Source: an uncultured Christensenella sp.
GTDB lineage: Bacteria > Bacillota > Clostridia > Christensenellales > UBA1242
Assembly (NCBI GenBank): GCA_948466185.1
Contig: CAOJZM010000007.1
Coordinates: 1 to 59,675 of the forward strand
DNA length: 59,675 nt
Direction: 5' to 3'
Part shown: piece after piece, positions 7,352 to 15,042 of the stretch
How positions within the stretch are numbered: the first letter of the stretch is position 1
Layout: each line of letters opens with the position of its first letter
Notes under the pieces: generated by a model
The model's input: only the letters and a program-made list of their open reading frames with translations
Databases searched by the model: none
Told to the model about the DNA's origin: nothing
Made by a program: the position numbers and the translations under genes

Positions 7352-9211
7352 TTATTTCTTACAAAACTTTAACGATTTTACCTTTCCATAGAACGCAATT
7401 TTAAACCAAAAATCTGCAAATTTATAGGAAAGGAGTCTTAATCTAAACTGTTTAAGTCCAATTCTTGCAAAACTGTCATAGCACTGATATTCCACTCTAT
7501 AAAGCCATTGCCAATCCTGATGGGACTGATATGTAAACATCTTATAAAACATCTTCAAAGTTAAATCCTCGCAAGTTGAGCCATACTTATAATCAAGTTT
7601 ACATAGTTTTTCAAACTTTTCAGACATCTGGTCTTGAATTGGTTTTATGTACTCACGCCAAATTTTGTTCTCATCAAATTCATTACTTAAAACAATTTCA
7701 CACTTGCCATTTTGAACCTTATATCCCTTAACCCTGTTATGATCCGCCCTACATAGCTGCTCATAGTCAAGTCGTCTATGCCTAAGCATTCTGTTTCCAT
7801 AAACATGGTTACTTGGTCTTGAATAAAATAAGGCATTCTTAATAGAGTAAGAGTTTTTCTTTCTTTCAAACTTTCCTATATAGTAACCGTATGTGGTTAC
7901 TTTTTTATTGAAATACTTGGTAATTTCATCCTGAATTGTGCCATACCAGCCAACATCAACAAGGTGCATACCTTCTTTCTCATAGTCAACATTGAAAGAA
8001 TCTATGTATAGTTTAAATGCTTCTTTTTCTTTATTTCTCTTTTCGTCATAAAGTTTTCTGAAAAGCTCATTTTGTTTCAAAGCTTTAAACTCTTTTGATT
8101 TTGTGAAATTCGTTGAGCGCTTTTTGATATTAATCTTAATTTCACTGGCAATCTTTTCAATCTCTTCTTCGGTAAAATTTAGCGTCAAAAGAAAACGTCT
8201 AACATTCATATTGAAAACATGACGGAGCATAAGATAAAAATCCTCTTCCTCTATGGGCGAAAGACTAACCATCAACGCGGTATTGCGCGAAACATAAAAG
8301 TAATGAGTATTCATTTCAAAACCATTGATTTCACAGTATTTGTCAAATAACTTCTTAAGGTATTGCCCCTCTCTTGCCATAAAGAAAACATTGTTTGCTT
8401 TGTTTTCTTTAAGTGCGGCGTAAAGTCGTTTATTAAACAAATATAATGGGAAAGCGTAATTAGATAGGTTGTATTCCTTGCCAAACTCTTTAAATATCTC
8501 CGTTTGCTCAAAATAATTTGCTCCATACTTTGCAAAAGTATTAAGTTCTTTACTTTGCCCCTTAGGTTTTGAATTAACCTTTCTTGCGTGTATGCCCGCT
8601 CTTCTAGCCATCATGACATCAGCACGCCTGCTATCCCCAATCATCATGATTTCTTTTTTGTTAAGGTTTAGTTCTTTTATAATCAACTTATACAGTCTGC
8701 CTGTTCTTTTAGACTTTCCATAATCACAGGAAACGAAAATGTCATCAAATAAATCTAAAATGCCATGGCTGTTAAGCCAGATTTTTAAAACATCTTTTCC
8801 GCAATAAAAATCGGAGACAATGTAAACTTTCTTTCCTTCGCTTTTAAACTGCTTTAAACAATTGACAATCTCATCATTTAAGTATTGATGTTTCCTTTCA
8901 ACTTCAATATACAACTCAAGGGCGTTATCTATAAAGTTTTGAAAACTCCCCCCCCCGCAATTTGCATGTTCTAAAAGATCTGCAACTTTATCAATGACCT
9001 CAGTGAATTTGTACTCACCTTCTCCAGTGTTTAGCTTGTTCCTTAAGAATAATTTTTTCTCAAACTTGTTATAAAGATTAAAAATAACACTTGGCTCAAT
9101 ATCAAACTTATTTCCAAGTTCTTTAGCCCATAAAAATATCACATCTCTAGGTGACAAATCCCTACAGATTATTGTATTAAAACAATCAACAAAAACAACT
9201 TTCTTTTCCAT
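7352..9211 (-). CDS. Large HAD-superfamily protein (COG5610-like) with a G9 tract
   Basis: 619 residues. The N-terminal HAD domain begins FVDCFNTI, a variant of the DxFDT nucleophile motif in which the second Asp is Asn. VSDFYCG near 140 and MIGDSRRADVMMARRAG near 195-212 are HAD motifs II and IV. A long C-terminal region contains 'FMAREGQYLKKLF'. The architecture recalls COG5610 hydrolases of surface-polysaccharide loci, a recollection rather than a search result. Codons 86-88 are GGG GGG GGG (plus-strand C9 at 8948-8956). With 8 or 10 G the frame stops within about 10 codons, so expression can be switched by slippage; the assembled sequence is in frame. The start at 9211 follows a TATAAT box by 7 bp with no ribosome site. 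Confidence 0.75.
   Translation of the reverse strand: MEKKVVFVDCFNTIICRDLSPRDVIFLWAKELGNKFDIEPSVIFNLYNKFEKKLFLRNKLNTGEGEYKFTEVIDKVADLLEHANCGGGSFQNFIDNALELYIEVERKHQYLNDEIVNCLKQFKSEGKKVYIVSDFYCGKDVLKIWLNSHGILDLFDDIFVSCDYGKSKRTGRLYKLIIKELNLNKKEIMMIGDSRRADVMMARRAGIHARKVNSKPKGQSKELNTFAKYGANYFEQTEIFKEFGKEYNLSNYAFPLYLFNKRLYAALKENKANNVFFMAREGQYLKKLFDKYCEINGFEMNTHYFYVSRNTALMVSLSPIEEEDFYLMLRHVFNMNVRRFLLTLNFTEEEIEKIASEIKINIKKRSTNFTKSKEFKALKQNELFRKLYDEKRNKEKEAFKLYIDSFNVDYEKEGMHLVDVGWYGTIQDEITKYFNKKVTTYGYYIGKFERKKNSYSIKNALFYSRPSNHVYGNRMLRHRRLDYEQLCRADHNRVKGYKVQNGKCEIVLSNEFDENKIWREYIKPIQDQMSEKFEKLCKLDYKYGSTCEDLTLKMFYKMFTYQSHQDWQWLYRVEYQCYDSFARIGLKQFRLRLLSYKFADFWFKIAFYGKVKSLKFCKK
8948..8956 (-). repeat. Poly-G (G9) contingency tract inside the HAD gene
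   Basis: Nine consecutive C on the plus strand, encoding Gly86-Gly88. Loss or gain of one base truncates the protein shortly afterwards. Confidence 0.9.
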
Positions 9212-9218
9212 AATGTTT

Positions 9219-9247
9219 ATTATAACATAAACACAAATGAAAATCAA
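9219..9247 (-). promoter_or_regulatory. Promoter giving a probably leaderless HAD mRNA
   Basis: On the minus strand, TTGATT, a 17-bp spacer and TATAAT, with the ATG 7 bp further on at 9211. Confidence 0.6.
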
Positions 9248-9273
9248 TAAAAATAAGGCTTCGACAAAATTCT

Positions 9274-9621
9274 CTAAAATCCAAGCGAAATAAGAATGGC
9301 CCGATTCACCTCTCTCATCTTCGCATCACTAAGCACTGTCACTTTCTCTCTCAATCTCTTTTTATCTAAGGTTCGAATCTGCTCAAGAAGTGCAACGGAA
9401 TTTTTTGGCAGGTTGTAACTTTCAGCCGAAAGTTCAATGTGGGTTGGCAATTTTGCTTTACCAAGTTGACTGGTTATTGCAGACACAATCACAGTCGGCG
9501 AATATTTATTTCCAACATCGTTTTGAATAATAAGCACAGGGCGAACGCCACCCTGTTCACTTCCAACAACAGGGCTTAAATCAGCATAATAAATTTCACC
9601 GCGTTTGATTTGTTCGACCAT
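9274..9621 (-). CDS. mazF: MazF/EndoA-type mRNA interferase toxin
   Basis: 115 residues, almost the length of B. subtilis EndoA. It has [22 protein letters not shown] with Arg27, the ..VSAITSQ.. strand and [13 protein letters not shown], which carry the catalytic and RNA-binding residues of sequence-specific ACA/UACAU-type endoribonucleases. The start at 9621 has an AAAGGAAA ribosome site. Its start overlaps the end of the 80-residue upstream gene by 26 bp, the usual antitoxin-toxin arrangement. It is expected to cut mRNA in the cytoplasm when not neutralised. Confidence 0.9.
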   Translation of the reverse strand: MVEQIKRGEIYYADLSPVVGSEQGGVRPVLIIQNDVGNKYSPTVIVSAITSQLGKAKLPTHIELSAESYNLPKNSVALLEQIRTLDKKRLREKVTVLSDAKMREVNRAILISLGF

Positions 9622-9838
9622 ATTTCCTTTCAATTTTGTTATAATCTTCAAGGTCCGCCCGCTCTAAATCAGCAAGCTCCTTATAAATTTGCTTGATTTC
9701 AGGCAAAGCATATCCTACTTGCATATTATGCAAATCGACATCAAAAGTTTCATTTGAAAGACGGGTTTCAAACTTGCCTTTTTTCTTTTCGTCATCTTTA
9801 ATCTTTTTTCGTAACGCTTTGTCCCACTTATCAAACAT
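9596..9838 (-). CDS. Small charged protein, probable antitoxin partner of MazF
   Basis: 80 residues, highly charged ([19 protein letters not shown] near the start, then a helical segment with [13 protein letters not shown]). It is not recognisable as MazE/AbrB or as EndoAI (ribbon-helix-helix). Position is the evidence for its role: it directly precedes mazF and overlaps it by 26 bp. The start at 9838 has an AAGGGG ribosome site. It could instead be an unrelated co-transcribed protein. Confidence 0.6.
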   Translation of the reverse strand: MFDKWDKALRKKIKDDEKKKGKFETRLSNETFDVDLHNMQVGYALPEIKQIYKELADLERADLEDYNKIERKYGRTNQTR

Positions 9839-9912
9839 GATTATCCCCTTTTGACATTTCTTTAAACATAGTTTGGAGGAAAAGTAAACAATTATGCAAG
9901 CAAAGTTTACAC

Positions 9913-9941
9913 TTGACGACATGAAGTAATTTTGATATAAT
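9913..9941 (+). promoter_or_regulatory. Promoter of the 167-residue hypothetical gene
   Basis: TTGACG (9913-9918), 17 bp, TATAAT (9936-9941); the ATG is at 9960. Confidence 0.65.
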
Positions 9942-9959
9942 TAATACTGGAAAAACAAA

Positions 9960-10463
9960 ATGAAAATAAGCCAACTTTTTACAACCGATAAAATTGTGAA
10001 ATATATACCTGAAGAATATGATGATAAAGTCTGCATACAAATACAACGTGACAATAAAAATATGCTGATAGATATTTATCAATTGTCTCCATCAGATATA
10101 ATGCTTGTGTTGTTAAAAACAGGCTTTAATTATTTTTCACGATATATAAAATTGCGACAACAAATAACAAGTTATGAAGATATAAAAGATGTGGTCCTAC
10201 TTGCAACAATGGGGGATGAGGATATCACCCTTCTCAAAATTTTCCAACATATGAAATACATTGATCCTTTACACCTGTTTGTAAGAGTTATGGAAAAGTG
10301 TCAAAGCGTTATAAATGATGGGAACAGGGCTTCCCTCACCCAAATTATAGACGAGATGATTGAGGATAAAAAAATACATCCCGAAGCTCACAAAGTCACC
10401 ATTCCAAGAGAACTTTTTGTTCAATTAGTAATGGAAGAACGAACAATGGAATACGAATATTAA
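9960..10463 (+). CDS. Hypothetical cytoplasmic protein
   Basis: 167 residues, mostly helical with no membrane segment, signal or recognised motif. It has its own consensus promoter diverging from the mazF operon and a hairpin terminator, which supports it as a real gene. The ribosome site is weak (TGGA). Function unknown. Confidence 0.6.
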   Translation: MKISQLFTTDKIVKYIPEEYDDKVCIQIQRDNKNMLIDIYQLSPSDIMLVLLKTGFNYFSRYIKLRQQITSYEDIKDVVLLATMGDEDITLLKIFQHMKYIDPLHLFVRVMEKCQSVINDGNRASLTQIIDEMIEDKKIHPEAHKVTIPRELFVQLVMEERTMEYEY

Positions 10464-10493
10464 AAAATCATGCTTAAGCAAAGCATGATTTTT
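10464..10493. terminator. Bidirectional terminator
   Basis: AAAAATCATGCTT-AAGC-AAAGCATGATTTTT between the hypothetical gene (+) and acpS (-). Confidence 0.85.
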
Positions 10494-10854
10494 ATAATAT
10501 AACAGCAACAGCAGTTGCGTAATTTTGAGTATGTGAAAGCGAAACATCAATCGTCTTTCCATAGAAAGATATGTTAAATTCCTGTTCGGCCACTCCTGAC
10601 AATTCAACATATGGCTTGCCAGAGTCATGATGGCATAGTTTTATATCTTTGAAACTGACTCCGCTTTTTTCTCCAAGTCCTAAGGCCTTCATAACAGCTT
10701 CCTTGACAGCCCAAAGCGCCGCAATACGCTGTCTTTGCAAATCAAGGCTTGCGGATTTTTTTATATATGCAATTTCTTGTGCATCAGCAATTCGGCTTAA
10801 AAATTTATCATCATTTTTTAGGCGTGCCACTTCCACCAAATCAATCCCTATCAT
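10492..10854 (-). CDS. acpS: Holo-[acyl-carrier-protein] synthase
   Basis: 120 residues, standard length. GIDLVEVARL at the N-terminus and WAVKEAVMKALG provide the Mg2+-binding Asp and Glu of the AcpS phosphopantetheinyl transferases; SLSHTQNYATAVAV is the C-terminal signature. It transfers 4'-phosphopantetheine from CoA to a serine of ACP. Its start overlaps the end of recX by 14 bp, so the two are translationally coupled. Confidence 0.95.
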   Translation of the reverse strand: MIGIDLVEVARLKNDDKFLSRIADAQEIAYIKKSASLDLQRQRIAALWAVKEAVMKALGLGEKSGVSFKDIKLCHHDSGKPYVELSGVAEQEFNISFYGKTIDVSLSHTQNYATAVAVIL

Positions 10855-11458
10855 CTTCCAATCTCCTTAACACCACCTTTGAAATATTAAAATCAAAGCC
10901 CTTGCCTACAAGATGGGTAAACAACTTTTGTTTGCTCTTTTGGTCAAATTCTTTGTTTTTCATATACTTTTTTGCAATATTAGTGCAACTTTCAAGCTGC
11001 TCATCCTCGGAAACAAGTTCTTCAAGTTTTTCATCAACAATCTCTTGCGCAACCCCCTTGCCAAGAAGGTCATATTTAAGCTTCTTTTTACCCTTCACGT
11101 GAGCATATGTGCGGATATAGTTCTCTGCAAACACCCCGTCATTAATGTACCCATAATCTTTTAATTTCTCCATTGCTCGCTCTATGCACTCCTCTGGATA
11201 CGCTTTTTCAAGAAGATAATCATAAAGCATTTTTTCAGTTTTCATGCTTTTTTCAAGCACGCCAAGCGATCTATCAAAACATGCAAGGTCGCCATTCGCA
11301 ATCTTGATTTCATCAAACTCTTCCCCCGACAACTCCTGCCCAGTTTTAAGTTTGAATCTGGCAAGGATTTCTGCTTCAAATGTCCCCTCATATTTATCGT
11401 CAAGGTAAACATGATAACGTAACCCCTTGCCCACCTTTTTAATCTCAGTAATTTCCAT
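10841..11458 (-). CDS. recX: Regulatory protein RecX
   Basis: 205 residues of three-helix repeats (for example 'LYDYLLEKAYPEECIERAMEKLKDYGYINDGVFAENYI'-like pattern) typical of RecX, which binds RecA filaments and modulates recombination. The start at 11458 is chosen because AAGGAG lies 6 bp upstream; the longer frame starts inside or before this site. It lies between the yigZ-like gene (10-bp gap) and acpS (14-bp overlap). Confidence 0.85.
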   Translation of the reverse strand: MEITEIKKVGKGLRYHVYLDDKYEGTFEAEILARFKLKTGQELSGEEFDEIKIANGDLACFDRSLGVLEKSMKTEKMLYDYLLEKAYPEECIERAMEKLKDYGYINDGVFAENYIRTYAHVKGKKKLKYDLLGKGVAQEIVDEKLEELVSEDEQLESCTNIAKKYMKNKEFDQKSKQKLFTHLVGKGFDFNISKVVLRRLEDDRD

Positions 11459-11468
11459 GCCCATCTCC

Positions 11469-11825
11469 TTAATCAAACAACATGCTTGTGGTGCGGGTGT
11501 ACGCCCTCACCAGTCCGCCGGCACCAAGCTTAATTCCACCAAAATAGCGGACTATAAAAACACAATCATCTTTCACACCCTTCTTTTGAAGCACATTAAG
11601 TATAGGCCTCCCCGCTGTTCCGCTTGGCTCCCCGTCATCCACAGCTTTTTCAGCAAATGGATTTGTTATGGAGTAAGCATAACAAATATGAGTGGCCTTC
11701 TTATGCTCCTTACGCAAAAAGATAAGGGCCTCATTGATAGCCTCCATATCCGCATTTTCAAGCAAATATCCATAAAACTTAGATTTCTTCTCTATAAATT
11801 CAATGGTTTTTGAAAAATTAATCAT
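11469..11825 (-). CDS. YigZ/IMPACT-family protein, single-domain form
   Basis: 118 residues with the hallmark DDGEPSGTAGRPIL followed by VRYFGGIKLGAGGLVRAY of the UPF0029/IMPACT N-terminal domain. Classical YigZ has about 200 residues with a second C-terminal domain (DUF1949), which is absent here; the gene ends naturally just before recX. A GAGGT ribosome site supports the start. Its biochemical role is not established; IMPACT-like proteins are linked to translation control. Confidence 0.85.
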   Translation of the reverse strand: MINFSKTIEFIEKKSKFYGYLLENADMEAINEALIFLRKEHKKATHICYAYSITNPFAEKAVDDGEPSGTAGRPILNVLQKKGVKDDCVFIVRYFGGIKLGAGGLVRAYTRTTSMLFD

Positions 11826-11839
11826 ATTACCTCAAATTT

Positions 11840-11879
11840 AGATCTCTCCGCTTCGCCTTCGGCTCCGGTCGAGATGACA
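11840..11879 (+). repeat. Dispersed intergenic repeat, copy 1
   Basis: AGATCTCTCCGCTTCGC...CGGTCGAGATGACA. The reverse complement of the same element recurs at 59557-59594. It has an internal palindrome (CGCCTTCGGC) and looks like a REP-type element. Confidence 0.65.
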
Positions 11880-11885
11880 GGACAT

Positions 11886-12089
11886 TTAATCCTCCAATCC
11901 ACATAAATAGTCAGCAGAAACTTTGAACAATTTTGCAAGAGCCACTATATTTTCTATATTTGGCAACCTTTCTAACCGTTCCCACCTACTGACTGTATTA
12001 GTACTTACGCCTATACTTTTTCCAAGAACTTCCAATGTCATATTTCTCTCTTTTCTCAAATCATTAAGCCTCTCTGCAAAAATCTTCAC
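11886..12089 (-). CDS. Small XRE-family HTH regulator, copy 2
   Basis: 67 residues beginning VKIFAERLNDLRKER, with an XRE helix-turn-helix (LGKSIGVSTNTVSRWERLERLPNIENIV) and a C-terminal ADYLCGLED. It is a close paralogue of the upstream gene. The GTG start at 12089 shares one base with the TAG stop of the upstream gene and uses GGAGG inside it, so translation is coupled. It probably arose by tandem duplication and may form homo- or heterodimers with its paralogue. Confidence 0.8.
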   Translation of the reverse strand: MKIFAERLNDLRKERNMTLEVLGKSIGVSTNTVSRWERLERLPNIENIVALAKLFKVSADYLCGLED

Positions 12090-12292
12090 TAATCCTCCAG
12101 TCCGCACAAATAATCAGCAGAAACTCTAAAATACTTTGCAATTGCAACCAAGTTCTCTATATTTGGTATTCTCACTTCTCGCTCCCAACGACTTATAGCA
12201 ATATTTGAAACGCCTATTTCTTTTCCTAATTCTCTCGTTGACAAATGTTGTTCTTCTCTTAATTCTTTAAGTCTCTCTGCAAAAATCTTCAT
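12089..12292 (-). CDS. Small XRE-family HTH regulator, copy 1
   Basis: 67 residues (MKIFAERLKELREEQHLSTRELGKE... with SNIAISRWEREVRIPNIENLV as the HTH). The start at 12292 has a strong AAAGGAG site; the longer upstream frame runs through the operator region and is rejected. It is divergent from a third small HTH gene, with three palindromic operators between them, and probably represses both directions. Confidence 0.85.
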   Translation of the reverse strand: MKIFAERLKELREEQHLSTRELGKEIGVSNIAISRWEREVRIPNIENLVAIAKYFRVSADYLCGLED

Positions 12293-12313
12293 ACAAATCT
12301 CCTTTATATGAAA

Positions 12314-12392
12314 ATTATATACCAAACGGTTACAAAATACTTGACCGAAACCGATTAGTTTCGCTATAATCATATTGAAACCAAAAGGTTCC
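12314..12392. promoter_or_regulatory. Divergent promoters with three XRE operators
   Basis: Three sites share ACC-N4-GGT or a near match: ACCAAACGGT (12321-12330), CGAAACCGATTAGTTTCG (12346-12363, 6-bp perfect arms) and GAAACCAAAAGGTTCC (12377-12392). The rightward promoter is TTGACC (12341-12346), 18 bp, TATAAT (12365-12370), so site 2 fills its spacer and site 3 covers its start. The leftward -10 (TATAAT at 12319-12314) abuts site 1. This resembles a cI/cro switch. Confidence 0.75.
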
Positions 12393-12408
12393 TTAAAAGG
12401 AGTATAGC

Positions 12409-12636
12409 ATGAATACAAATTCGAATAAAAGCGAAATGACTGGGTTGATTAAACTTGATTTAATTTACGATTACATTTATAAAAATCAAATTACCTTTCG
12501 TGATTTTGCCAAAAAATGCAAAATAAGTATGAGAACACTTGCTGATATACTTGACGATTACTCTGTTTGCGATATTGGAGATGTTGTCAAAGTGGCTCGC
12601 GTGATTGGTGTTCACCCTGCCGACATATTCAAATAA
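12409..12636 (+). CDS. Small Cro/XRE-like HTH protein
   Basis: 75 residues. 'TFRDFAKKCKISMRTLADIL' fits a helix-turn-helix, and the C-terminal VARVIGVHPADIF is typical of small XRE proteins. It is transcribed divergently from the tandem XRE pair and controlled by the shared operators, as a cro-like opposing regulator would be. An AAAAGGAG ribosome site supports the start. Confidence 0.75.
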   Translation: MNTNSNKSEMTGLIKLDLIYDYIYKNQITFRDFAKKCKISMRTLADILDDYSVCDIGDVVKVARVIGVHPADIFK

Positions 12637-12664
12637 TAAAAGTGGCATAGCCACTTTATTATTT
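12633..12664. terminator. Bidirectional terminator
   Basis: AATAAAAGTGGC-ATA-GCCACTTTATT, ending the HTH gene (+) and tyrS (-). Confidence 0.85.
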
Positions 12665-13909
12665 TAACACAACCTTAACAAAACTCTTCTTGCCTTTTCT
12701 AAGCAAGAAAGACATTTCGTTGTCCATATCTTTATCTATATCAATAGTGTAAAATGGGTCTGTGATCTTTTGCCCATTGATATACACTGCACCACTTTCA
12801 ATCATCTGACGTGCTTCTCGTTTAGATGAGCACAGCTTTGTTTCTACAAGAATATTACATAAGCTTACAAATATTCCGGGTACAACAGGAAGTTCAAACA
12901 CTGGTGCATTATCTCCACCATAAGTGAAGAGATTTTCGCTCATTTCTTGTGCCACATTTGCATCTGCTTCGCCGCGGACAAATTTGGTAATCTCATAACT
13001 CATCTTCTTTTTGGCTTTAACAATATCTTCTTTGACAAGTGCCTTGACTTCTTCCATAGGAATATCGGTAAACAGGGCGAACATCATCTGCACGCATGCG
13101 TCAGGAGTTTGATAAATACCCTGATAGAAGTCATAAGCCGAAATCTTATCCTTATCAAGCCAGATGGCTCCTTTCTCTGTTTTACCCATTTTCTTGCCTT
13201 CTGGTGTGAGAAGAAGCGGATTTGTTGCACCGATAAGTTCAACATCTGTTCCGTTTGCATAATTAAGTTTACGTTGAAGTTCCACACCCGCAACAATGTT
13301 ACCCCATTGGTCAGCACCGCCATATTGTAATGTGCAGCCATGGGATTTATTAAGATGTACAAAGTCATACGCCTGCATTGGCATATATCCCATTTCAAAG
13401 AAGGTAAGTCCGCCTTCATTGATACGATTTGCATATATTTCGTTGGAAAGCATTTTATTTACATTGAAATGCACACCAACCTCACGCATAAAATCAATGT
13501 AAGAAAGATTTTTAAACCAGTCGGCATTGTTTACAATCTCTGCTGGATTGTCGCCGTCAAAGTCAAGAAAGATTGAAAGTGACTTTTTGATTTTCTCAAT
13601 ATTCTTATTAAGTTCATCATAAGAAAGCATTTTTCGTAGTTCGCTTTTGCCACTAGGGTCGCCAATAGAGGCAGTTGCCCCACCCATCAAAAGAAGGACC
13701 TTGTGACCTGCCTGTTGAAACCTTCTAAGAATGCAATATGGTACGCAGTGACCTATATGCAAACTATCCATAGTTGGATCAGTTCCTTCATAGAGTGTGA
13801 TAGGCTTTCCGCTTTCAAGCAACTCCTTGAATTTTTCCTCGTTTGTGCATTGGTATAAAAGTCCACGTTCCTTTAATGTGCTATATAACTGCTTGTCTGT
13901 ATTTTTCAT
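12659..13909 (-). CDS. tyrS: Tyrosyl-tRNA synthetase
   Basis: 416 residues, normal length. The class I signatures are HIGH (HIGHCVPYC near 47) and KMGKT (in the KMSKS position). GGADQWGN and TYEGTDP-like elements form the Tyr/ATP site, and a C-terminal S4 domain (SKREARQMIESGAVYINGQKI) binds tRNA. It charges tRNA-Tyr. The start at 13909 has a GGAG site. No T-box leader is visible: the NTP-pyrophosphohydrolase-like gene ends 13 bp upstream, so the two are probably co-transcribed. Confidence 0.95.
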   Translation of the reverse strand: MKNTDKQLYSTLKERGLLYQCTNEEKFKELLESGKPITLYEGTDPTMDSLHIGHCVPYCILRRFQQAGHKVLLLMGGATASIGDPSGKSELRKMLSYDELNKNIEKIKKSLSIFLDFDGDNPAEIVNNADWFKNLSYIDFMREVGVHFNVNKMLSNEIYANRINEGGLTFFEMGYMPMQAYDFVHLNKSHGCTLQYGGADQWGNIVAGVELQRKLNYANGTDVELIGATNPLLLTPEGKKMGKTEKGAIWLDKDKISAYDFYQGIYQTPDACVQMMFALFTDIPMEEVKALVKEDIVKAKKKMSYEITKFVRGEADANVAQEMSENLFTYGGDNAPVFELPVVPGIFVSLCNILVETKLCSSKREARQMIESGAVYINGQKITDPFYTIDIDKDMDNEMSFLLRKGKKSFVKVVLK

Positions 13910-13922
13910 AAATTCGCTCCAT

Positions 13923-14249
13923 TTATTTTTTGATATTGTCATCTACGGTTTCAAGAAATATTTTTTTGTCAAACCCACCCCGCTTCTGATGCTTCTCCAA
14001 TCTGATTTTTTCAACCTCGTTTAGATCAATTTTCTTTATCTTTGCGATTGCATATAAAACTTCTAAGACATCAGCAAGTTCTTCTTTGTCATCTTGTTCA
14101 ATAAATTCATTTGCCTCTTCAAATAGTTTTTTATGCAACTCTGCTAGATATTCTTTATTGGATAAAGTGTGATAAGTTGGTTCTTCGCCTTTCTTTTCAA
14201 TAATTTCAATTATTCTATCCCTAACCAGTTTGTTATAAACTTGTTTCAC
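13923..14249 (-). CDS. Phosphoribosyl-ATP pyrophosphohydrolase-like (MazG-fold) protein
   Basis: 108 residues with NKLVRDRIIEIIEKKG at the start and EE..EF...D.EELADVLEVLYAI, the metal-binding pattern of all-alpha NTP pyrophosphatases (COG4997-like). It probably hydrolyses a non-canonical or phosphoribosyl nucleotide in the cytoplasm. The GTG start at 14249 is chosen for its GGGAGG site. It lies directly upstream of tyrS. Confidence 0.8.
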   Translation of the reverse strand: MKQVYNKLVRDRIIEIIEKKGEEPTYHTLSNKEYLAELHKKLFEEANEFIEQDDKEELADVLEVLYAIAKIKKIDLNEVEKIRLEKHQKRGGFDKKIFLETVDDNIKK

Positions 14250-14310
14250 TTTTCCTCCCAAAGTTTAAATAAAGAATACTGCCTATTTTTCTTTTTGTCA
14301 AGCAAACGCT

Positions 14311-14338
14311 TTGATTTGCAAAAATTTTGGGATATACT
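14311..14338 (+). promoter_or_regulatory. Promoter of the Fe-S scaffold/GGGtGRT operon
   Basis: TTGATT (14311-14316), 16 bp, TATACT (14333-14338). AAGGAGG then precedes the TTG start. Confidence 0.5.
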
Positions 14339-14362
14339 TATTTCATAAGGAGGTAATTAAAA

Positions 14363-15040
14363 TTGTCTTGCCCAATTTATCCTAAAAATTTGGAAGGCTT
14401 TGGCCCTTCCCCTATCCCAGAAGAAGGAAGCTGGGTTCAATCAAAAGAAATCAAAGATGTCAGCGGGTTTTCTCACGGCTGCGGAAAATGCGCCCCACAG
14501 CAAGGTACCTGCAAACTCACACTTAACGTGAAAAATGGAATTATTAAAGAGGCACTCGTGGAAACCATTGGTTGCAGCGGTATGACACACTCAGCAGCAA
14601 TGGCAGCTGAGATACTTCCAGGTAAAACCCTTTTGGAAGCGTTAAACACTGATCTTGTTTGTGACGCAATCAATGATGCCATGAAACAGGTCTTTTTGCA
14701 ACTTGTTTATGGAAGAAGTCAATCTGCATTCTCTGAAAACGGACTTGCTGTTGGCTCTGCCCTTGAAGACCTTGGAAAAACACTATCAAGTAATGTTGGT
14801 ACGGTATACTCTAATGCCGAGTTTGGCACAAAATATCTCAACCTTGCCGAAGGATATATCACTCGTGAAGCACTTGATGAAAATGGGGAGATTATCGGTT
14901 ATGAGTACATCAATCCTGGCACACTTTTAAACTATCTCAAAGATGACAGCATATCCCCTAAGGACGCAATTGCTCGTTCAACCAAAACCTACGGAAGATT
15001 CAATGAAGGGGTCAAGATAATTGATCCAAGGAGGGACTAA
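14363..15040 (+). CDS. IscU/NifU-like iron-sulfur scaffold-type protein
   Basis: 225 residues. Cys residues in CGKCAPQQGTC and IGCSGMTHSA, within a strand pattern like the NifU/IscU N-terminal scaffold, suggest Fe-S cluster binding. It is always seen (as remembered) next to a 'GGGtGRT' protein in Clostridia, and that is the case here: the partner starts 2 bp after its stop. TTG start with a strong AAGGAGG ribosome site 9 bp upstream. The physiological role of the pair is not known. Confidence 0.8.
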   Translation: MSCPIYPKNLEGFGPSPIPEEGSWVQSKEIKDVSGFSHGCGKCAPQQGTCKLTLNVKNGIIKEALVETIGCSGMTHSAAMAAEILPGKTLLEALNTDLVCDAINDAMKQVFLQLVYGRSQSAFSENGLAVGSALEDLGKTLSSNVGTVYSNAEFGTKYLNLAEGYITREALDENGEIIGYEYINPGTLLNYLKDDSISPKDAIARSTKTYGRFNEGVKIIDPRRD

Positions 15041-15042
15041 TT

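Noticed and set aside
13910..14362. T-box leader for tyrS
   Set aside because: The preceding gene ends 13 bp upstream of tyrS and no specifier loop or T-box sequence was seen before the gene pair.
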